Shown piece by piece: positions 60,001-64,000 of a DNA stretch of 64,000 nt (within the stretch, counting starts at the first letter, position 1; every line of letters begins with the position of its first letter). Both the position numbers and the translations under genes were made by a program. The DNA lies in the NCBI RefSeq assembly GCF_022581195.2, contig NC_061454.1:4030001-4094000 (forward strand), written 5' to 3'. The notes under the pieces were generated by a model. That model was not told the origin of the DNA. It was given only the letters and a program-made list of their open reading frames with translations, and did no database searches. The stretch comes from Helicoverpa zea (taxonomy: Eukaryota; Arthropoda; Insecta; Lepidoptera; Noctuidae).

Positions 60001-61453
60001 ACTCTCTTATGTACTTCTCTGATATACTCCTCTTATGTACTCACTTATGTACTCCTTTATGAACTCTCTTAAGGGACTACACACACTTATTCAGCTCTAT
60101 TCGCGTTTCGCTGAACGGTTTTGGTCACACACACTTATTCATCTCTACTTCTATCAGCGGCGTACAGCGGCGTAAGAGTGCGTACGGCGCTGAATATGCT
60201 GCGAAGACGGTCAGCTACTCAATTAGTATTGTGCCCTCAACATGGACAGTTCTATGTGCGATATTTTTGTCGTTTCGTTACTTGCAGAAGACATAGAAAA
60301 AAATAAGCGTAAAAAATTAAAACGCAAACGACAGTGGGTCGACCCACTTTGGGTAAATAGAAATTTGGTTGGAGAATACGCGAAATGTCGCGTATTTGTT
60401 TGTAAAATAATACTAAATTCAAAGAGAATGATACTCATAATAATTACGTAATAATAAATCAAATCTATCCAGGAGCTATGCAGGTTGCAACTTGTCGACA
60501 AGAGAACCATACGTGTGCAGCGCTGTTCCGCCCCATTCAGCGTCGAAGGCGGCGGAACAGCGCTGAATGCGGCAGATCAGCGCTGATCTCCATCTAAAGC
60601 ACTCGCATGATAAAAACACATTTGTTCTCATTTTATACTTGTTTGCCGCGAAAGCTGAATACACGCGGAAAGCTGAATGGATGCGTACGCGTCTCCATAC
60701 AAAATCGTTGTTTTCTATGGACATAAGCTGAATAGAGCTGAATAAGTGTGAGTAGTCCCTAAAGTTAACTTTTCTGTGAACTAAAATCATGATCGAAAAA
60801 ACGTTATTAAAAGTTATAAAAAGAAAGATGTTTATGTGATATGATATATTTTTTTAATCATACATGATACATATGAAGTTTCTGTCGACTCTGGGTGTTT
60901 TTTTGGCCATCTCCTTTCGTTGAATGCGTAAGTTACATCTATTTTTAACCCCTTATTAGTCTTCATCAAAATATCAGCTAATACTTCCTTGGGGTTTAAA
61001 ATGACACCAATCACATTTTGGCTAAAATAACCTAGAACTCTCACTAATCATTCTTCATCAAATACTATAGATATGATGATGATGATGTCCTCCTAGCCGA
61101 TTATCGGCTACGGCGGCTGTTCTCATGTAAGGAGATTAGCCAACTGCACAGGACATATTATAGACTGTATTATAAGTGGTTATTTACTTTATGTTCTTCA
61201 TCTAGGACATGATCACAAACCTCTATTTCCAGTATACGGTGGGATATTTCTGCTGACACTCCTCCTAGTTGGAGCTGGTACCCTGATAGCCTGGAAACTG
61301 CTGACGGAAGCCCGAGACCGACGCGAGTACCTTCAATTCCTCCAACAGAACCAAATAGATGGCTATGGGCCTTGCACCAACCCGTTATATGAACCTCCTA
61401 CTACAACGTTTAATAACCCCGGTTTTAGAAAGAGATCTGTAGACGTACGTTAA
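48070..61453 (+). CDS. Integrin beta subunit, paralogue 2 (divergent, beta-nu-like)
   Basis: Exons 48070-48207, 49699-50096, 50176-50716, 50830-51161, 51254-51391, 51520-51706, 53796-54189, 61233-61453; 782 aa. Same architecture as paralogue 1: signal peptide (MFGKYVLFLLGISLQCYLIC), PSI (TRGTCQECIQDSSICVWCAH), beta-I domain with metal site D131-A-S133-T-T135 (again Thr last), TDGEYHVAGDGK, Cys-rich EGF modules (CGICSCDD, CICGTCQCRER, CNCGKCKCKPD, CSCGSCQCDE), tail domain, membrane helix (GGIFLLTLLLVGAGTLIAW), and cytoplasmic tail with RDRREYLQFL, NPLY and a second motif changed to NPGF. The last exon uses the acceptor at 61231-61232; an AG at 61204-61205 would create an immediate stop, so it was rejected. 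Introns are larger than in paralogue 1 because of repeats: a SINE, a 147-bp array and a minisatellite. Confidence 0.94.
48669..48982 (+). mobile_element. Full-length tRNA-derived SINE with 10-bp target duplication
   Basis: The head carries a Pol III A box (TGGCCTAGTGG, 48685-48695) and B box (GGTTCGATTCC, 48730-48740). The body is shared with the copies at 20286 and 21271. The tail contains GCCCAGCAGTGGGACGAT and a TAACAG repeat. ATGTGATTTC at 48659-48668 is repeated at 48983-48992, a clean target duplication. The split tRNA promoter with a LINE-like tail is typical of lepidopteran SINEs. Confidence 0.9.
52008..52260 (+). repeat. Dispersed repeat fragment in integrin 2 intron 6
   Basis: A T-run then ACCGACTTCAAAAAATGGAG and AACTCCGTCGTTTACCAACC belong to a very common lepidopteran interspersed repeat (probably a non-LTR 3' end). 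The borders are not exact. Confidence 0.45.
52607..53620. repeat. 147-bp tandem repeat, about seven units
   Basis: TTTTTCTCGG-type landmarks start at 52623, 52770, 52917, 53064, 53211, 53358 and 53505, each 147 bases apart. Units share GACCTCTGGGACCGATTTC, AAATATTTGGATT and CCCACTACTGGGCAAATGGC, and differ by scattered substitutions. The last partial unit decays after 53574. CCCACTACTGGGCAAA resembles the reverse of the SINE/LINE tail, so a retroelement tail may have seeded the array. 147 is divisible by three, so the minus strand carries an open 49-residue repeat; I regard that as non-coding. It lies in intron 6 of integrin paralogue 2. Confidence 0.92.
54525..55245 (+). repeat. 12/13-bp minisatellite, block 1
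   Basis: Units ACTCCTCTTATGT (13), ACTCTCTTATGT (12) and ACTCACTTATGT (12) alternate irregularly, with TAGGT and TATAT variants. About 720 bp, so roughly 55-60 units by length. It sits in the last intron of integrin paralogue 2 and stops abruptly at the T-run of the inserted LINE. Confidence 0.95.
55246..57965 (-). mobile_element. 5'-truncated jockey/CR1-type LINE inserted into the minisatellite
   Basis: The element reads on the minus strand; its poly(A) end is the T-rich stretch 55246-55275 on the plus strand. At its 5' end (about 57965) it runs straight into minisatellite sequence, the mark of target-primed insertion with 5' truncation. The array continues on both sides, so the LINE landed after the array existed. 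Confidence 0.9.
55476..57962 (-). CDS. LINE ORF2: partial endonuclease plus intact reverse transcriptase frame
   Basis: The frame is open from the truncation point to TAG/TAA at 55476. It begins in the endonuclease domain (LIAGDFNFGGDVEWN holds the GDFN motif), so the N-terminal endonuclease part is missing. The reverse transcriptase follows: DHIPPIFIINCAKY, FITPIFKKGDRSSIDNYRPI, YTDYSKCFDRIDH, PQGSILGPLLF and the catalytic LLYADDMKVL. A C-terminal thumb region ends FDGRRM. The order and motifs are those of the jockey/CR1 group. No stop or frameshift in about 830 codons indicates a young copy, though not autonomous. It belongs to the LINE, not the integrin gene. Confidence 0.88.
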   Translation of the reverse strand, partial: FHQKLNYVISSNPLDTFLIAGDFNFGGDVEWNNTIDAIGLHPVNVTAQYILEFFDTINMCNLTQFNGVRNVNNRLLDLVFSNGVVKVSECIDPLAVPADAHHKPLIMTVEFVEVHKYIDKNNIKYIFERGDYAAINSALESMDWSILSSTESLDQALSLFYSKLYEVRDLYIPVKPLKKSTHPPWFSSALIKILKEKYKYHNKYKNYGNLSDYHSFSILRDRAKRLEAVCYDDYMAKIESSIAKNPKCFWSYVKSKRNNNTLPNVLHYMDQSADTGEGIAELFATYFQSTFQEPDPGSHNTDVNVVSNSSVNISSISVCPDTVFKLLKNLDPCKSGGPDHIPPIFIINCAKYLVAPICILFERSFREGIVPRLWKSAFITPIFKKGDRSSIDNYRPISKLCLFSKVLEKLVHMQVYSAMERQFGTEQHGFLRKRSTTSNLLLSNEIITVGMEERCQVDVIYTDYSKCFDRIDHRVLLQKLLSAGIHGDLFRWFSSYIENRTQAVVLRGYTSGWKSVPSGVPQGSILGPLLFTIFISDINNCFKNSQILLYADDMKVLKRVRSLNDTKLLQSDLDSFELYCKNNKLQLNVSKCCYVTFTRQKSTIGTGYTLNGIPIGKEESIRDLGVVHDSKLLFDTHVENIVKKALKALGFIIRTCSEFRSLKPIKVLYCSLVRSNLEYASEVWNPQYEIYKSRIESVQKKFLLYLDYKAKQFSDDYEHRCKRYHFLPLELRRNINDICYLTNIANGSVDCPELLSKIFIRTNQNKLRKRPLLQAPHASTNYRGNAFCIRSVTAFNKLPSHLDIDLFCTSAQKIRKFLNTDYFDGRRM
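57966..60066 (+). repeat. 12/13-bp minisatellite, block 2
   Basis: Continuation of block 1 beyond the LINE, about 2.1 kb, roughly 165 units by length. Higher-order structure is visible: a distinctive run (GTACTTCGCTTATATACTCC through GTGCTTTCTTAGGTACTTCT to TTATTTACTC) occurs near 58119-58200 and again near 58827-58920, and a run with CACCTACTC/TACCTACTC occurs near 58560 and again near 59709. The repeat unit has no stop in any forward frame, so long artefactual ORFs appear in all three. Confidence 0.95.
60073..60759 (+). mobile_element. PIF/Harbinger-like non-autonomous element
   Basis: Ends are 30-bp inverted repeats with one mismatch: GGGACTACACACACTTATTC at 60073 against the reverse complement of the sequence ending 60759. 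Both ends are flanked by TAA (60070-60072, 60760-60762), the 3-bp duplication of PIF/Harbinger elements. Inside, an ORF at 60241-60451 contains KRKRQWVDPLWVNRNLVGEY, which resembles the N-terminus of Harbinger transposases (W-[VI]-x-P-x-x-x-x-R...GEY), then breaks off. CAGCGCTGTTCCGCC near 60517 is inverted near 60552, giving an internal hairpin. Located at the far edge of the minisatellite. Confidence 0.8.
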
Positions 61454-61618
61454 GATTTTTAAAACCTTTTTCAAGTTCTATTTATAATGTTTGATTGTTC
61501 TTAATAATGTCTTATGTTTGATTTTGATTTAAGGTATATGTTTAAATGAAATTTAAGGGGAAGTAAAAATATTTTTAAGAAACTTATTTTCATTATGATG
61601 CCTTAAAACCTATAGGTC
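61454..61618. other. 3' flank of integrin paralogue 2
   Basis: AT-rich, probably 3' UTR. No strong AATAAA was found directly after the stop. Confidence 0.4.
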
Positions 61619-62058
61619 AAAAAACCCCCGACCCAAAAAAGTACGCAATTAGTATGACAAAAGGTTAAAAACGCTAAACCCTATAAAAAGCAAAAAATAA
61701 CTTTTAACTCTACGTAAGTACCAACTAAAGCATGTCAGACTAAACTAAATTTTGTCGTGTCGGGGGACCGCTCTAATTTATTAGCCTAACGTTAGAAGTA
61801 ATTAAGTATATACTACTTATAACTGTGTATATAATTTTGTTTTATACGAATGTTGTAATTAGGTAGGTATCATTTGATTTATGTAAGTATTTTTGAAGGT
61901 AAAAAGCGGTCCCCCGACACGTCAAAATTTAGTTTAGTCTGACATGCTTTAGTTGGTACTTACGTAGAGTTAAAAGTTATTTTTTGCTTTTTATAGGGTT
62001 TAGCGTTTTTAACCTTTTGTCATACTAATTGCGTACTTTTTTGGGTCGGGGGTTTTTT
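61619..62058. repeat. Fold-back element with 154-bp near-perfect arms
   Basis: 61619-61772 and 61905-62058 are reverse complements over 154 bp with at most one or two mismatches (for example TTTTGTCGTGTC against TTTTGACGTGTC). The outer ends read AAAAAACCCCCGACCCAAAA. A 132-bp loop lies between. No ORF. The two arms could be two head-on copies of a repeat or a large-arm MITE. Confidence 0.9.
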
Positions 62059-62684
62059 AAATTTATAATTTAATTTTATTTCATGCTTTTTGAAGGAGCT
62101 CCTTAATTTTTCCTTCTTTCAGTTAATTTCTTTTATTTTAAGATGGGGTCGCTCTATGCGATCTCGGCCAAAGGATGCTGTTTAACAATCCTCATAACAT
62201 ACTGGCTCTGGGAGAATTGCACAGATTGAGGAAACATACACATTTGGTCATTCTAGATTTTCAGCGAAGATATAAATCGGTTTATCCGTTTCATTCCGGC
62301 ATTCCAGGGTTTCATCCGCCACATCCCATTTCCAGTATCAGGTTCTCGTCAATTGAAGAGAACTAGTCAAGACAAATTCAACGAGCCCAAACTCGATGGG
62401 TTTACTAAAAGGCAGTTCAGGGTTACGTCTCCTACCTTCGTGCCCTAACAGCAGACCAGCTCAGTGGTTCCAGAAGACATTAGTATTTCAAATTTCAGAT
62501 CCCACACATGCTTGCAAGTAAACTGAGCGTGTAACATTCCTCTCACACCTAACAAACGAGCTGATGACCTTGAAGACCTGAACCGATTTCCACCAAACAT
62601 AGCTAAGAACACTCCCGAATGACACTCCTTTTAAACAAAAAAAACCGCATTACAATCGGATCATCCGTTTGGGAGCTACGATGC

Positions 62685-62726
<42 letters not shown>

Positions 62727-62775
62727 TCAAACTTATAACACCCCGTCGTTTTTGCGTCGGGGGTTAAAAAACTGA
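62059..62775 (+). repeat. Dispersed repeat with (CA)n and a CGTCGGGGGTT tail
   Basis: The segment ends CACCCCGTCGTTTTTGCGTC then GGGGGTTAAAAA, a common lepidopteran repeat terminus, preceded by a CA microsatellite (about 62690-62720) and CCGATTTCCACCAAACATAG. The start is not clear; 62570-62775 is the well-supported part. Confidence 0.5.
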
Positions 62776-64000
62776 TAGGTCACCTCAATAACATAAAGCG
62801 ACCCACTCTACTAGACCTTTAAAAATGACGAAGTTTCCAGTACTTACTATGAAATAAGTGATAAAATTAAATTGAATACCTACTGCTTTATTAAACAAGG
62901 GATCTTTCGAAGTTTAGATCAAATCTAGAATTTGACCAGGGGACTATTTCATAGGTTGCAACTTATGCCTCTATTATTTTTCAACAGTTTTCCTGAGTGC
63001 TCAAAAAATAAATAATTGACAACTATCATGGTTATAAAGTACATGTCCATATGTATTATTGTGTTTTGATTACCTTTTAAAAAGTATTACATTTAATTAT
63101 TTTTACAATTAAAATTAGAAGCGGAATCAAAAGTTCTATCTGCACAGCGATTCCTATCAGTTCAGCGCTTGTTCAAGCCTTTCAAAGGCATCTTGTTTTA
63201 ATGTCAGAGACTAGTAAAAAACCTACGTACCCTACCTAATCTACATATTTACAAAAATAAAAAAAGGAAAAATAAAAAATGTATCAAAAAACTCATGAAG
63301 GCTATGTATTAAAAATCGATGGTTATAAATGTGAAGAATAGACGTTTCATTTTGTTATTCTGATTGAAAATTTGGTTAGTAAATAAACAAAACAGTCAAT
63401 TTAAACTTGTTGAAAACTCGTTTTTGTTGTATCATTTTGTTGTCATGTTGTAGGATTTAATAATCTAGGTTTCGACTTGTACTAGCATATATACCTAACG
63501 CCTACTAATATTTTTTGAGCAATTAGCTGTTCAACGCTTTACCAACATTACAAATGTTACGGGCATAAGTACAGGATAATTAACTATCCGATCACGAAAT
63601 CATATACCTGTTCAACTTTATTGTTTTAGGTATATACCTAAACTTACCAATATCCAAAATCGTTTCCTATCACATAGCTTTTCATACCCAATACACCTAT
63701 AAAAATCAATTCCATGTGTAACAACATAAATATTAACACATATCGGTACTAGATGGCACTACTGATGCATGAAAAATTACAACTGTTTTGCTATTCTTGT
63801 CTTTCCTGAAAAAGTTATATGTTTCTGTTGCATACGACATTCGTAAAAATAGTTTAGTCTACAAAATAGAGCAACTCCACATATTGATATTGCAAAGACC
63901 TAACGTTTGAAAGGCCTTTAAAAGTGGATTATATATTATACTGTAGTTAACATTGATTGATATTGTTAAAAGTCTGAATCGCGATATCAGAGTTTTCCTG
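62776..64000. other. AT-rich DNA, no gene seen
   Basis: No ORF with domain or splice support, no RNA gene and no clear repeat structure were found to the end of the window. Confidence 0.5.

Noticed and set aside
54525..60066. CRISPR-like direct repeats
   Set aside because: There are no unique spacers and the genome is eukaryotic; it is a minisatellite.
54519..60072. Very long forward ORFs in all three frames (up to 323 codons, MYSLMYSSYVL-type repeats)
   Set aside because: They are a by-product of a 12/13-bp repeat without stop codons, occur in several frames at once, and lie inside an integrin intron. Not genes.
61206..61232. Acceptor at 61204-61205 for the last integrin 2 exon
   Set aside because: With the phase-1 donor at 54189 it gives an immediate TGA; the acceptor at 61231-61232 restores the frame and has a better pyrimidine tract.
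62175..62366. 63-codon ORF near the right end
   Set aside because: It lies among dispersed repeat sequence, with no domain or codon signal.

Overview
The window is nuclear DNA of an insect, almost certainly a moth or butterfly (Lepidoptera). Evidence: compact intron-exon genes with GT-AG introns in AT-rich DNA; a Wnt10-like gene followed by ninaC in the order I recall from Drosophila; insect acid lipase and beta-integrin genes; and dispersed repeats typical of Lepidoptera (a tRNA-derived SINE with the GCCCAGCAGTGGGAC tail, CR1/jockey-type LINE pieces, 'cgcgggcgaaaccgcg' fragments). All gene models were built by hand from splice sites. Reading phase is consistent across every junction unless stated.

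Layout. (1) 427-1084 (+): last two exons of a Wnt gene, best read as Wnt10. (2) 4438-12551 (+): ninaC (class III myosin: kinase, motor, IQ, tail), 16 exons for a p174-like form plus an alternative last exon at 10583-10774 for a p132-like form. (3) 14338-15895: a Tc1-type transposon broken by one in-frame stop. (4) 17029-23297 (-): a BTB/POZ protein with two C2H2 fingers and a tandem duplication of an exon pair. (5) 25571-27315 (+): secreted acid lipase. (6) 27749-29781 (-) and 30397-43187 (+): a head-to-head pair, a 528-aa Cys-rich coiled-coil protein and a ~2466-aa coiled-coil protein sharing an N-terminal motif. (7) 43734-47581 (-) and 48070-61453 (+): two divergent beta-integrin paralogues, also head to head.

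The 7-kb last intron of the second integrin carries a long 12/13-bp minisatellite split by a 5'-truncated LINE that keeps a long open reverse-transcriptase frame, then a PIF/Harbinger-like element. The preceding intron carries a 147-bp tandem repeat. From 61454 to the end I see only repeats and non-coding DNA.

How the genes relate: Wnt10/ninaC looks like conserved synteny. The two head-to-head pairs look like local inverted duplications with shared intergenic regions of 615 and 488 bp, where co-regulation is possible. I see no functional link between the lipase, the BTB protein and their neighbours.
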